A DNA stretch of 25,218 nt from Ruminococcaceae bacterium UBA1425 (lineage in GTDB: Bacteria; Bacillota; Clostridia; Oscillospirales; Acutalibacteraceae), in NCBI GenBank assembly GCA_002329365.1, contig DCUB01000043.1, positions 1 to 25,218 on the forward strand, in the 5' to 3' direction. The notes under the pieces were generated by a model that had not been told where the DNA came from, made no database searches, and was given only the letters and a program-made list of their open reading frames with translations. Numbering within the stretch: position 1 is the stretch's first letter; each line of letters starts with the position of its first letter. The position numbers and the translations under genes were made by a program. This document shows positions 5,913 to 14,110 of the stretch, piece after piece.

Positions 5913-7376
5913 ATGAAAAAAAGAAACAACAGTCTTTTAAAAGCGCTTTCCGTTGTATTGGCGGTCGTTATGCTCGTTTCGGCTGTTCCGGTGTTCTCAT
6001 TCGCTGCTGACGGCGCGGCACAGGATATCGACTATGCCATTTCGAATCGTTATGAGGCGGTCGAATGGGAAACATGGAAGCAGTACAAGGTCAATCTGCA
6101 CTGCCACACATTGGCAAGCGACGGCAGAAACGACATTTACGAAATGATTGAAGCGCATTACGCTTTAGGCTATGGCGCGCTCGCCATAACCGACCACGGA
6201 ACGACAAATTACAGTTGGACAGACGTAAACACCGTTCCGCTTATCTCGCTCATAAGCAAATTCAAGCAAAAAGATATGAGCTTTAAGCCCACGGCTCTCA
6301 CACAGGAGAGGTATAAAGAGATTACAACTCCGGGCGAAGACGGCAAGGCAATGATACGCGTGCCGTACGGCAACGAAAACAACCCGACGTCCTTCAACAA
6401 CGCGCACGTTAACAGTTGGTTTGCCGATTACGGCAACGGAGTTTTGGGCGGAACAAGCGACTACGAAAGACCGATGAAGGGCGTGCAGGAGGCGGGCGGC
6501 CTTTCCGTCATTAACCATCCGGGCGAATATACGGGCGCGAAAAAAGAGGATAACCCCGAGCTTGCATACAACGAGGATTACAATTATCAGATTAGAAAGT
6601 TCACAAGCCTGCTTCTCAAATACGACTCCTGCATCGGCATTGACGTAAACAGCAAGGGCGACGGCAGGACGAGAAACGACAGAAAGCTTTGGGATATTCT
6701 GCTCGGCAACTGCATTCCTAACGGACGCTCGGTTATTGCAATAGGTTCAAGCGACTCTCACGGCTTAAGCGCCGTAGACACCGGCTGGACGGTGCACTGC
6801 ATGCCGTCGCTGTCAGTCGAAGAGCTCAGGACGAGCATGGAAAACGGCGCTCTTTTCGCCGCCAGCCGCTATATCAAAAACTCGAAGGAGCTTGCCGAAA
6901 TAAGCGCGGCGTTGGGCGAAACTATCGGAACAACTGAGTGGAGCATAAGCAATACTTTAGGCATACCGAACCCGAAGGTTACGGATATTGAGATTGATAA
7001 CGACAACGACGAGATATCTATTTCGGCTGAGGACGCGAGATTAGTCCGCTGGATAGCCGACGGTAAGCAGATTGCCGTAACTACGACGGCGGACCGCGAA
7101 AACGGAACCGTTACCTCCGTTTTGGCGCTTGACGATTATTCCGGCGATATAGGAAGCTATGTGCGCGCCGAGATTTTCGGCGACGGCGGCATCCTTTACA
7201 CACAGGCTTTTGTCCTTGATTATGACGGCGCGCCCGAGGCGAAGGACTTCAGCCGTTTTATCGACTACGGCAAGCTTGTGTCGGGTTTAAGAGAGTCGCT
7301 GATTTTCATATTCAACATTGTTCCGTTCGGCTGCCTTCTATGGAAAGCGATGTCGGGTAAATGGTATTGGATGTAA
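5913..7376 (+). CDS. Secreted PHP-domain phosphoesterase, C-terminally anchored
   Basis: This 487-residue protein has a signal peptide (1-32, ending VFSFAAD) and a PHP (polymerase and histidinol phosphatase) domain: HCHTLASDG (H63, H65, D70), ITDHGT (D94, H95), VINHPGEY (H202) and SSDSHG (D281, H283). These are the usual metal ligands, so it should be an active extracellular metal-dependent phosphoesterase. A second region (about 355-437) looks like a beta-rich module, and a hydrophobic tail (about 459-478) with FNIVPFGCLLW ends the protein. The NIVP motif also occurs in the metallophosphatase tail. AAAGGG precedes the ATG. It is monocistronic, with a strong promoter upstream and a terminator downstream. 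Substrate is unknown. Confidence 0.88.
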   Translation: MKKRNNSLLKALSVVLAVVMLVSAVPVFSFAADGAAQDIDYAISNRYEAVEWETWKQYKVNLHCHTLASDGRNDIYEMIEAHYALGYGALAITDHGTTNYSWTDVNTVPLISLISKFKQKDMSFKPTALTQERYKEITTPGEDGKAMIRVPYGNENNPTSFNNAHVNSWFADYGNGVLGGTSDYERPMKGVQEAGGLSVINHPGEYTGAKKEDNPELAYNEDYNYQIRKFTSLLLKYDSCIGIDVNSKGDGRTRNDRKLWDILLGNCIPNGRSVIAIGSSDSHGLSAVDTGWTVHCMPSLSVEELRTSMENGALFAASRYIKNSKELAEISAALGETIGTTEWSISNTLGIPNPKVTDIEIDNDNDEISISAEDARLVRWIADGKQIAVTTTADRENGTVTSVLALDDYSGDIGSYVRAEIFGDGGILYTQAFVLDYDGAPEAKDFSRFIDYGKLVSGLRESLIFIFNIVPFGCLLWKAMSGKWYWM

Positions 7377-7403
7377 GTTGTTAACATAGCTAATATTTTG
7401 TAT

Positions 7404-7430
7404 GGGCGACCGCAAGGTCGCCCGTTTTTT
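7404..7430 (+). terminator. Rho-independent terminator after the PHP gene
   Basis: GGGCGACC-GCAA-GGTCGCCC (7404-7423) followed by G and TTTTTT (7425-7430) is a strong intrinsic terminator 28 bases after the PHP stop codon. The stem also looks like a member of a repeat family, because it is directly followed by GTAGGTGCGCCCCTAC (7431-7446) and the GGAACGGTC palindrome. Confidence 0.85.
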
Positions 7431-7482
7431 GTAGGTGCGCCCCTACGACAAGAAACCTTGCGGAACGGTCAAGACCGTTCCG
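7431..7482. repeat. Composite intergenic repeat: GTAGG..CCTAC module plus GGAACGGTC palindrome
   Basis: 7431-7446 (GTAGGTGCGCCCCTAC) recurs in close form at 11722-11741 and 18091-18109. 7461-7482 holds a 20-bp palindrome identical to 1834-1853, extended by one base on each side. It may help terminate the convergent GH38 gene from the minus strand. Confidence 0.7.
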
Positions 7483-7523
7483 TCATTTCGAGTTTTAATA
7501 CAGCCCGTTTTCAACGTTCAAAA

Positions 7524-10500
7524 TTAAATCTTAATCTTAAACGTCCTCAGCTCAAACGGCCTTATATTGAAGCTTATCGTGTTTTTGTCAAACGCGGCGG
7601 GGACGTCGTCCCTTTCGAGAAGGTTGCATTCAAAGGCTTCCTTTATGTCGGCAAAGAGCGAAAGCGTAACGTCTGCGGACGCGCCCGTCTTTTCGACAAC
7701 ACGAACTATAACGGCGTCCTCGTCTTCACACTTTTTGACTGCTTCAAGCGTTACGTTTTCTGCGGAAACTGAGATAAACGAGCGGGTGGCAGCGCCTTTT
7801 GCGCCCGTGCTGATAATGACGGGATGCATCGGGTTGTTAAGCTCAAGCCCGCGCGTCAGTGTCTTAGCCTTGCGCCAGTCGCACGAATGCGGATACAGCG
7901 AATAAGTGAAATAGTGGTCGCCGTAGTCTGACATCGGGTCGGGATTAAGCGGGCCTTTTAAGAGCGTTATCATCATGCGCTGCTCGTCAACCTCAAAGCC
8001 GTATTTGCAGTCGTTTAAGATGCTGAGGCCGTAGTCCTTTTCGGACATGTCGATGAAGTTGTGAGCCGAAACCTCAAACTTCGCCTTGTCGTAGGGGTTG
8101 TACCTGTAATTGGAGTTTTCAATAGTAGCGTAGGCAATGTCTCTTGTGTAGCTTTTCGCGAGGATATCGACGTCAAAACCGACTTTCAGAAGCTTTTGCC
8201 GCTCCTGCCAGTTGATGTAGGTTTCAAAGTCGATTCTGTCAAGCTCGTTGTATATGATAATCTTCTGACGGACAAACGACTTGAGTATCTTCTTGGAAAT
8301 TGTAACGGCGGTAAAGACGTCGCCCTGCTCGATTTTTTCCACAACGCCCGGCTCGGTGTCGAATTGTATATCGACGTATGTCGCGACGATATCCCATGCG
8401 TCGTATTTGCCGGGCATATCCTCATAGATACGGAAAACGTTGCCCTTGCCGCCGAGCACCTCGCGGCCGTTTGCCTTGTCGAATATCGAAACAAGCTCCG
8501 CGCTGTCGTCGGCAACGAGCCTGAATCTGTCGTTTTCGACGGTGTTGCCCGTAAGCTCGCGGGCAGCGGGAACGGCAGCCTGCTTTTTGTAATATACCTT
8601 AAAGCCTGCCGCGGGAACATCCTTCGCGACGAAAACAAGCAGCTTTTCGCCGCTTTGCTTTGTATGGCACTGCACCGGCACCCTGTTGCCGTCATAGTCG
8701 AAAATCTCCGCGTCCTCAAAGGGAAGCTCTACCCTTGAGGTGGCGGGGACGCCGAGCGAATTGAACACCGCGAACGGTATGCCGTCGCAGACTCCGCCCG
8801 CCGCGTTCGCGGCAATGACGGAGAGCGCCTCGTCGCGGACTGACTCGCCTATTGCTGTTATTTTGCCGTAAATCTCAAGAAGGTCTGAAAAAACCTCGGT
8901 GATGTGGGAGCCGGGCAGGGAATCGTGGAACTGGTTTGTAAGAATCATCCGCCAGCCCTCGTTCAGCTTTTCAAGCGGGTACGAAAACCCGTATTTGCCG
9001 GCAATAACGCTGTAAAGCTCCGCCTCGCGGTAAAGGTTTTCGGAATATCTGTTCAGCTTTTTGAGCATCGCCTTTGTTGTATGCACGCCGCGGTGCTCCT
9101 CAAGATAAAGCTCGTCTTTCCAGATAGGAATATTGTCCTCGTTGGCATTTGCTCTCATCCTGCCGAGCGAATCCTCAATTTTGCTTGTGTGCGTTTCGGG
9201 CAGGCCGGGGAATTTTTTATACCGCTTTACATACTCGAGCATTTCGGGGTCGACTCCGCCGCCGCCGTCGCCCCAGCCGTAGCAGTACATGGACTCGCCT
9301 ATTGTCGTTTTGTCGGTGTATTTCTGCCAGTTGACCTTGAGCGAATCGGCTTCCATGGTGCCGATAAAGTGCGTCGGGGGAACTATGGCGAACACGCGCG
9401 AGCCGTCGGGACCCTCCCACCAGAAGGTGTTGTACTGCCACGGGTTTGTATCGTTCCAGATGCCCATTTTATGTGTGACAAAATACTCCATGCCCGCCTT
9501 TTTGAGTATCTGCGGCATGGCGTAGCTGTTGCCGAAAACGTCGGGCAGCCAGCAGGTTTTCGGCGTGACGCCGAAATTCTCCTCGGCATAGCGCACGCCG
9601 TGAAGGAACTGGCGGGTGAAGGACTCGCCTGAAATGAGATTGCAGTCCGGCTCAACCCACATGCCGCCGATATATTCCCAGCGCCCTTCCTTTATGCGCT
9701 CCTTTACCTGCTCGAAAAGCGCGGGATAGTTCTTTTTCATTTCCTCATACATTACGGCCTGGCTCTGCGAGAAAATAAAGTCGGGGTATTGCTCCATAAG
9801 CCGGAGCATCGTCGCGTGCGTTCTGCCGAGCTTGCGGACAAACTCCTTATAGCCCCACATGAAAACTATGTCGAGGTGCGAGTTGCCGACGAGCGCCAGA
9901 TTACCTATTGATGCGTAATTCGGGTTTTCATATATTTTTTCCTTAAGGATTGCCCGGCACTTTTTCAGCTCCGCCTTGAACTCGTCGCCCTCAAGGTCAA
10001 AATTGACGTAATGAAATGCTTCCTTTAAAGCGGCTCTGATAAGCTCCGAAAGCGAGGTGTCGAGCACGGGCATAAACAGCGCGTTGAAAACGGCCTTTAA
10101 GTCCCAGTAGACCTCCTCAATCTCAGTATCTACGACGCCCATAAACGAGCATTCAAGCCGCTTTTCCGTCGATTCGTTCGAATGCCAGACAAAGTATGAC
10201 TCCACGTCGATATCAAAATGCTCGCCGCCTTCTGCGCAGGGGGTGAGCAGGACGCTGTTGCGGAACGGGTCCATTCCCTGATAAGGTACTCCATTTAAAG
10301 AAACAAGCGAGTCGCCGCCGAAATAGATGTTAAGCGTTACCCTTTTGCCCTTGAAACGCTTTGGAATATCAACGGAATTTTTGAAAAACGCGCTAAGTCC
10401 GTTTCCGCCCCAGCGGCCTCCGACGTCGAGGTCCTTCCAGCCGTCGTAAAGGTATTCGTATTCGCCGATGCTTTTGTAAACGCACTCGCGCATTTTCCAC

Positions 10501-10679
10501 GGCTTAGTAAACTCGATGTCTGTAAAAATCCTTTTTTTAAGCTCCTTGAGCTTTATCGTAACAAGGTCGTCGAAGGAGAAAATACCCCTCTGCTTGCCCT
10601 TAACGGCGTCGCGCCAGTCGTTGACGTGCGCCTCCATGGCGTCTATTGACGATATGGCTTTAATCTCGTTTTCCGTCAT
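7524..10679 (-). CDS. GH38 family alpha-mannosidase
   Basis: The start at the ATG at 10679 is chosen because AAAGGAAA lies 8 bases upstream; the 20 extra codons before it overlap metA. The 1051-residue protein has the GH38 order: an N-terminal beta domain, the catalytic core with GNSHLDIVFMW (zinc ligands H268, D270), MWVEPDCNLISGES (340-353), LPDVFGNSYAMPQIL (nucleophile D380), the helix-bundle motif NQFHDSLPGS, and C-terminal beta domains. GH38 enzymes retain configuration and remove alpha-mannose from glycans or mannosyl-glycerate-type compounds. No signal peptide is seen, so it acts in the cytoplasm on imported oligosaccharides. The core motifs are slightly divergent (SHLDIVFMW where AHID.AWLW is usual). 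It follows metA by 19 bases. Confidence 0.92.
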   Translation of the reverse strand: MTENEIKAISSIDAMEAHVNDWRDAVKGKQRGIFSFDDLVTIKLKELKKRIFTDIEFTKPWKMRECVYKSIGEYEYLYDGWKDLDVGGRWGGNGLSAFFKNSVDIPKRFKGKRVTLNIYFGGDSLVSLNGVPYQGMDPFRNSVLLTPCAEGGEHFDIDVESYFVWHSNESTEKRLECSFMGVVDTEIEEVYWDLKAVFNALFMPVLDTSLSELIRAALKEAFHYVNFDLEGDEFKAELKKCRAILKEKIYENPNYASIGNLALVGNSHLDIVFMWGYKEFVRKLGRTHATMLRLMEQYPDFIFSQSQAVMYEEMKKNYPALFEQVKERIKEGRWEYIGGMWVEPDCNLISGESFTRQFLHGVRYAEENFGVTPKTCWLPDVFGNSYAMPQILKKAGMEYFVTHKMGIWNDTNPWQYNTFWWEGPDGSRVFAIVPPTHFIGTMEADSLKVNWQKYTDKTTIGESMYCYGWGDGGGGVDPEMLEYVKRYKKFPGLPETHTSKIEDSLGRMRANANEDNIPIWKDELYLEEHRGVHTTKAMLKKLNRYSENLYREAELYSVIAGKYGFSYPLEKLNEGWRMILTNQFHDSLPGSHITEVFSDLLEIYGKITAIGESVRDEALSVIAANAAGGVCDGIPFAVFNSLGVPATSRVELPFEDAEIFDYDGNRVPVQCHTKQSGEKLLVFVAKDVPAAGFKVYYKKQAAVPAARELTGNTVENDRFRLVADDSAELVSIFDKANGREVLGGKGNVFRIYEDMPGKYDAWDIVATYVDIQFDTEPGVVEKIEQGDVFTAVTISKKILKSFVRQKIIIYNELDRIDFETYINWQERQKLLKVGFDVDILAKSYTRDIAYATIENSNYRYNPYDKAKFEVSAHNFIDMSEKDYGLSILNDCKYGFEVDEQRMMITLLKGPLNPDPMSDYGDHYFTYSLYPHSCDWRKAKTLTRGLELNNPMHPVIISTGAKGAATRSFISVSAENVTLEAVKKCEDEDAVIVRVVEKTGASADVTLSLFADIKEAFECNLLERDDVPAAFDKNTISFNIRPFELRTFKIKI

Positions 10680-10698
10680 TTTCGCTTTCCTTTCTATA

Positions 10699-11613
10699 TT
10701 AAAGTGAATTGAGGTCGTAAGGCGTTTGCTGATAGACAAAGTAGTTCAGCCAGTTTGAAAAAAGCAGGCTGCCTGTTCCGCGCCATCTCATAACAGGCTC
10801 CTTCGCCGGGTCGTCGTCGCGGAAGTAGTTGTACGGAATCTTTATGGGAAGCCCCTTCGCGAGGTCGCGGAAATACTCACTCGCTAAAGTGTCGCGGTCG
10901 TATTCGGAGTGGCCGGTAACAAAGAACCTGCGGCAGGCCATGTCTGCCACGACATGAACGCCCGCCATGTCGGAATATGACAAAATCTGCAAATCCTTTA
11001 CAAGCGCGATGTCGCCGCGCCGTGTTTCGGTATGTCGCGAATGGGGGACAAAGTACTCGTCGTCAAAGCCGCGCAGCAGAGGATGATACGGATCGAGCGG
11101 CCTGTGCGGGAACACGCCGAAAACCTTTTCGGGAACCTCGTATTTCGGAACACCGTAGAAGTAGTATAGCGCGGCCTGAGCGCCCCAGCAGATGTTGAAG
11201 ATAGAGTAGACGTTCGTTTCGCTCCATTTGTAAATTTCGCACAGCTCGTCCCAGTAGTCGACCTCCTCGAACGGCAGATGCTCAACCGGCGCGCCTGTTA
11301 CTATCAGACCGTCGAAGCGCTTGTCTTTTATTTCGTCAAAGGTTTTGTAAAACGCGAGCATATGCTCGGCGGAAACGTTTTTTGACTGATGCGTTGCCGT
11401 CTGAAGCAGCTCCACCTCGACCTGAAGCGGCGTGTTTCCGAGAAGGCGCAAAAGCTGTGTTTCCGTCTCGATTTTTGTCGGCATCAGGTTAAGTATGAGT
11501 ATTTTCAGCGGACGTATGTCCTGAGTGACGGCCCGCTCCTCCGTCATGACGAATATATTTTCAGCCTCAAGCGTTTTATGCGCCGGAAGCTGATTGTCAA
11601 TCTTAATAGGCAT
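10699..11613 (-). CDS. metA: Homoserine O-acyltransferase (probably O-acetyltransferase)
   Basis: MetA activates homoserine for methionine synthesis. I prefer the ATG at 11613, giving an MPIKI start as in E. coli MPIR, over a GTG three codons upstream that lies too close to AAGGA. In this numbering the catalytic residues fall at C142 (NICWGAQ), H235 and E237 (TGHSEYD), matching E. coli. Residue 111, in TGAPVEHL, is glutamate; published work links Glu at this position to acetyl-CoA and Gly to succinyl-CoA, so O-acetylhomoserine is the predicted product despite the family's 'succinyltransferase' name. A TATAAT (complement of 11638-11643) lies about 25 bases upstream. I see no SAM riboswitch or T-box. 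The gene is co-oriented with the GH38 gene. Confidence 0.95.
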   Translation of the reverse strand: MPIKIDNQLPAHKTLEAENIFVMTEERAVTQDIRPLKILILNLMPTKIETETQLLRLLGNTPLQVEVELLQTATHQSKNVSAEHMLAFYKTFDEIKDKRFDGLIVTGAPVEHLPFEEVDYWDELCEIYKWSETNVYSIFNICWGAQAALYYFYGVPKYEVPEKVFGVFPHRPLDPYHPLLRGFDDEYFVPHSRHTETRRGDIALVKDLQILSYSDMAGVHVVADMACRRFFVTGHSEYDRDTLASEYFRDLAKGLPIKIPYNYFRDDDPAKEPVMRWRGTGSLLFSNWLNYFVYQQTPYDLNSL

Positions 11614-11721
11614 GCCCGTCACCGTTCCTTAAAACGTATTATACAAGTATTCTAACAACATGCGGCGATTAAATCAAGTGCTTATTATAAATTGTACGGC
11701 TTTAAACCGCAGATGACGCGG

Positions 11722-11741
11722 GCACACAGGTGCGCCCCTAC
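11722..11741. repeat. GGTGCGCCCCTAC intergenic module
   Basis: This short module is shared with 7431-7446 (GGTGCGCCCCTAC) and 18091-18109 (CACACAGGTGC followed by CTCCTAC). It lies between metA and the roughly 100-nt repeat copy. The remainder of the 11623-11720 spacer shows only the presumed metA promoter. Confidence 0.6.
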
Positions 11742-11762
11742 TGCCTTGTATCATGTTATATC

Positions 11763-11860
11763 AGGCAAACGTTAACGCCCGAAATTGCAGGTCGGCGCCC
11801 TCGACGACCCTTTTGTTATCTCTTTATATCGCTTAATATAGGACGATGTGAGCGTCGTCC
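11763..11860 (-). repeat. ~100-nt intergenic repeat, copy A
   Basis: On the minus strand this reads hairpin GGACGACGCTCAC..CGTCC, then an AT-rich centre, GTCGAGGGCGCCGACC, a short variable part, and GGGCGTTAACGTTTGCCT. The same order and spacing recur on the plus strand at 17769-17871. Both copies lie in spacers and keep the palindromic parts best, which suggests a structured or mobile miniature repeat. Confidence 0.75.
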
Positions 11861-11883
11861 TGCTTCCCGATTTAATGATGAAA

Positions 11884-11915
11884 CAAAAAAGCGGCCGTCC
11901 ATATGAACGACCGCT
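11884..11915 (-). terminator. Rho-independent terminator of the asd-dap operon
   Basis: On the minus strand an 11-bp stem (11905-11915 with 11890-11900, two G-U pairs, ATAT loop) is followed by TTTTTTG. It lies 13 bases after the stop codon of the ACT gene and ends the asd-dapA-dapB-ACT unit. Confidence 0.88.
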
Positions 11916-11928
11916 ACGTTAAAAACGA

Positions 11929-12390
11929 TTAATTCACAATCGCCTTTATGGCGTTGACTACATTTTCAAGGTCCGCCTTGACAACCAGCATGGAAATATC
12001 GACCTCGGACGTCGTTATCATCCGTATGTCGGCGTTGACGGACGATGCGGCGCTGAAAACGGCGGCCGCTATTCCGGGAGTGCCGTTCATCTCGCCGCTG
12101 TAAACGGCTATTTTGCAGTTTCCGCTGCTCACGCTGATTTTTAGGTCGGGATTGATTTTCCTGAGCTCCGCGGCAATTTCGAGTATTCCGCCGAAATCGT
12201 CGCCGCCGACGGTGAACGAAAGGCTTGAATGTGCGCCGTTCGGAGGCGTCTGAGAAATCATGTCCACGTCGATTCCGGCCTGTGAAATTTTTTCGAAGAT
12301 GCCGGAGATAACGTCTATGTTTGCCGGCGAATCATGGAGTGAAATAAGTGTTACGTCTTCTGTTACAGATATTTTTCCGTTCAGCTTCAT
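11929..12390 (-). CDS. Stand-alone tandem ACT-domain protein (aspartokinase regulatory-like)
   Basis: This 153-residue protein consists only of two ACT domains arranged like the C-terminal regulatory half of aspartokinase. The first half has SPANIDVISGIFEKISQAGI and VDMISQTPP. The second, from about residue 80, has GTPGIAAAVFSAASSVNADI, then MITTSEVDISMLV. ACT pairs of this kind bind lysine or threonine and control aspartokinase. No kinase domain is fused or adjacent. Position at the end of asd-dapA-dapB suggests it senses an end product of the pathway or acts like the internally translated beta subunit of some aspartokinases. GGAGG lies before the ATG, which is 13 bases after dapB. Its partner is inferred, not seen. 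Confidence 0.85.
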   Translation of the reverse strand: MKLNGKISVTEDVTLISLHDSPANIDVISGIFEKISQAGIDVDMISQTPPNGAHSSLSFTVGGDDFGGILEIAAELRKINPDLKISVSSGNCKIAVYSGEMNGTPGIAAAVFSAASSVNADIRMITTSEVDISMLVVKADLENVVNAIKAIVN

Positions 12391-12403
12391 TTTGTACCTC
12401 CGG

Positions 12404-13159
12404 TTAGTTGTCGTTTATAAGGTCTGCCATTGAATAAAGCCCGGGCTGCCTGCCGCAGAGCCATAACGCCGCGTTGATTGCACCGGCCGCGAACAGCTTT
12501 TTGCTTCCCGCGCTGTGGCTGAGCTTAATAACCTCGTCGGTTCCCGCGAAAACAATCTCGTGCTCGCCGACGACCGTTCCGCCTCGCAGAGCGTGAATGC
12601 CTATTTCGTTTTTCGGACGCTTTTCGTGTTTGTCGTGGCGGTTGTACTCGTAAGACGGCTTTTCGTCAAGGACGGAGGAAATAGAATCGGCGAGCAGCAG
12701 CGCCGTTCCGCTTGGCGCGTCGATTTTCCGGTTGTGGTGCATTTCGATAATCTCTATGTCGTAGCTTCCGCCGAGAACTTTTGCCGCCGCCTTCGCGAGC
12801 TCTGACAAAAGGTTTATGCCGAGCGACATGTTGGCGCTGAAAAAAATCGGCACGCGCGTTGAGGAACGCCTTATAATATCCTTCTGGATGTCGTTCAGCC
12901 CCGTAGTGGCGATAACCGCCGGAGTGCCCGACAATACCGCGTACTCCAGCACTCCTATAAGCGCGGACGGGTGGGAAAAATCTATTATTACGTCTGCCTT
13001 GCCGTTGAACTCCGACGGAGTGCGGAAAACGGGGAAACCGGCAGTTATGCCGACAGGGTCAATTCCCGCCGCAATTCGGCAGTCGGAACGCACGGAAACA
13101 AGCTCGGCAATAACTTTGCCCATATGCCCCGCGCAGCCGCTCAAAACGATGTCCTTCAT
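12404..13159 (-). CDS. dapB: 4-hydroxy-tetrahydrodipicolinate reductase
   Basis: DapB reduces the DapA product with NAD(P)H to tetrahydrodipicolinate, on the route to diaminopimelate, lysine and, through the DHDP branch, spore dipicolinate. The 251-residue length is usual. GCAGHMG (8-14) is the nucleotide-binding loop. EMHHNRKIDAPSGTA (139-153) is the substrate signature with the catalytic histidine/lysine (H141/H142, K145). IDFSHP (59-64) and ATTG (84-87) are also family motifs. AAGGA precedes the ATG, 23 bases after dapA. Confidence 0.97.
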   Translation of the reverse strand: MKDIVLSGCAGHMGKVIAELVSVRSDCRIAAGIDPVGITAGFPVFRTPSEFNGKADVIIDFSHPSALIGVLEYAVLSGTPAVIATTGLNDIQKDIIRRSSTRVPIFFSANMSLGINLLSELAKAAAKVLGGSYDIEIIEMHHNRKIDAPSGTALLLADSISSVLDEKPSYEYNRHDKHEKRPKNEIGIHALRGGTVVGEHEIVFAGTDEVIKLSHSAGSKKLFAAGAINAALWLCGRQPGLYSMADLINDN

Positions 13160-13182
13160 ATTATCATTCCTTAACGTATGGA

Positions 13183-14073
13183 CTAAGAAATCAGCCCGTG
13201 CTTAATTAATGTATTTCTCAGCTTCTCTCTCTTTGCCGGCGGCATGGGAGCCAGCGGCATACGGCACGGCCCGACGTTGATGCCCATCATAACCATGGCT
13301 TCCTTGACGGGAATCGGGTTTACGTCGACGAACAAATCGTTGCAGAGGTCGAGCCATTCAAGCTGGAGCGCGGCGCTTTTAATAGCGTCGCCCTCAAGGT
13401 ATGAGGCGGCAATGTCGTGAGTGACCTTCGGGCAGATGTTTGAAAGGACGGAGATAACGCCCTTGCCGCCGAGCGACATTATTGCCGTTATCTGGTCGTC
13501 GTTGCCGGAGTAAATCGTAAGGTCGTCGCCGCAAAGGGCGGCGGTTTTTGCTATTGCGGAGATATCGCCGTTAGCTTCCTTGACCGCGACTATTTTCTCG
13601 TTGTGAGAAAGCTCGTAATACGTTTGCGGCAGGATGTTCATGCCCGTTCTGCTCGGCACATTGTAAAGGATGATGGGTACGCTTACATTTTCGGCTATGC
13701 GGTTGTAGTGGAGAACAAGCCCCTCCTGCGAGGTTTTGTTGTAGTAAGGCGTGACCATCAGAAGACCGTCGACGCCTGCCTTTTCCGCCTCGTTTGAAAG
13801 CTTGATGCCGTAGGCGGTGTCGTTGCTGCCAGTGCCGGCAATTACGGGAACGCGGCGGTTTGTGTAATCGACACAGAATTTAATAGCCTCTGAATGCTCC
13901 TCGTGCGTAAGCGTGGAGCCTTCACCCGTGGTGCCGCAGATGATAATGGCGTCGGTGCCGTTTTCAATCTGGCTGTCAATCAGCTTGCCGAGCAAATCAT
14001 AGTTTATGTTGTTGTTTTCGTCAAACGGAGTTACAATGGCGACTCCCGCGCCGGTAAATAGTACCTTCTTCAA
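13183..14073 (-). CDS. dapA: 4-hydroxy-tetrahydrodipicolinate synthase
   Basis: DapA condenses pyruvate with aspartate semialdehyde. The 296-residue aldolase-type barrel keeps T48/T49 (GTTGEGS), Y137 and R142 (LYNVPSRTG), and the Schiff-base lysine K165 (VAVKEANGD). The start codon is TTG (complement of 14071-14073), with AAAGGA 10 bases before it and MKKVLFTGAGVAIVTPF as product start, matching family N-termini. It lies 37 bases after asd. Feedback inhibition cannot be judged from sequence alone. Confidence 0.97.
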   Translation of the reverse strand: MKKVLFTGAGVAIVTPFDENNNINYDLLGKLIDSQIENGTDAIIICGTTGEGSTLTHEEHSEAIKFCVDYTNRRVPVIAGTGSNDTAYGIKLSNEAEKAGVDGLLMVTPYYNKTSQEGLVLHYNRIAENVSVPIILYNVPSRTGMNILPQTYYELSHNEKIVAVKEANGDISAIAKTAALCGDDLTIYSGNDDQITAIMSLGGKGVISVLSNICPKVTHDIAASYLEGDAIKSAALQLEWLDLCNDLFVDVNPIPVKEAMVMMGINVGPCRMPLAPMPPAKREKLRNTLIKHGLIS

Positions 14074-14110
14074 TCAGAATCGTTCCTTTCCGTGTGAAAG
14101 TCGGTTTACA

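Noticed and set aside
8061..9632. Long plus-strand frames inside the GH38 gene
   Set aside because: They are antisense shadows of a well-supported gene, without ribosome sites or known motifs.
11614..11928. Possible SAM riboswitch or T-box before metA
   Set aside because: No conserved core of either element; the spacer consists of repeats, a terminator and a simple -10 box.
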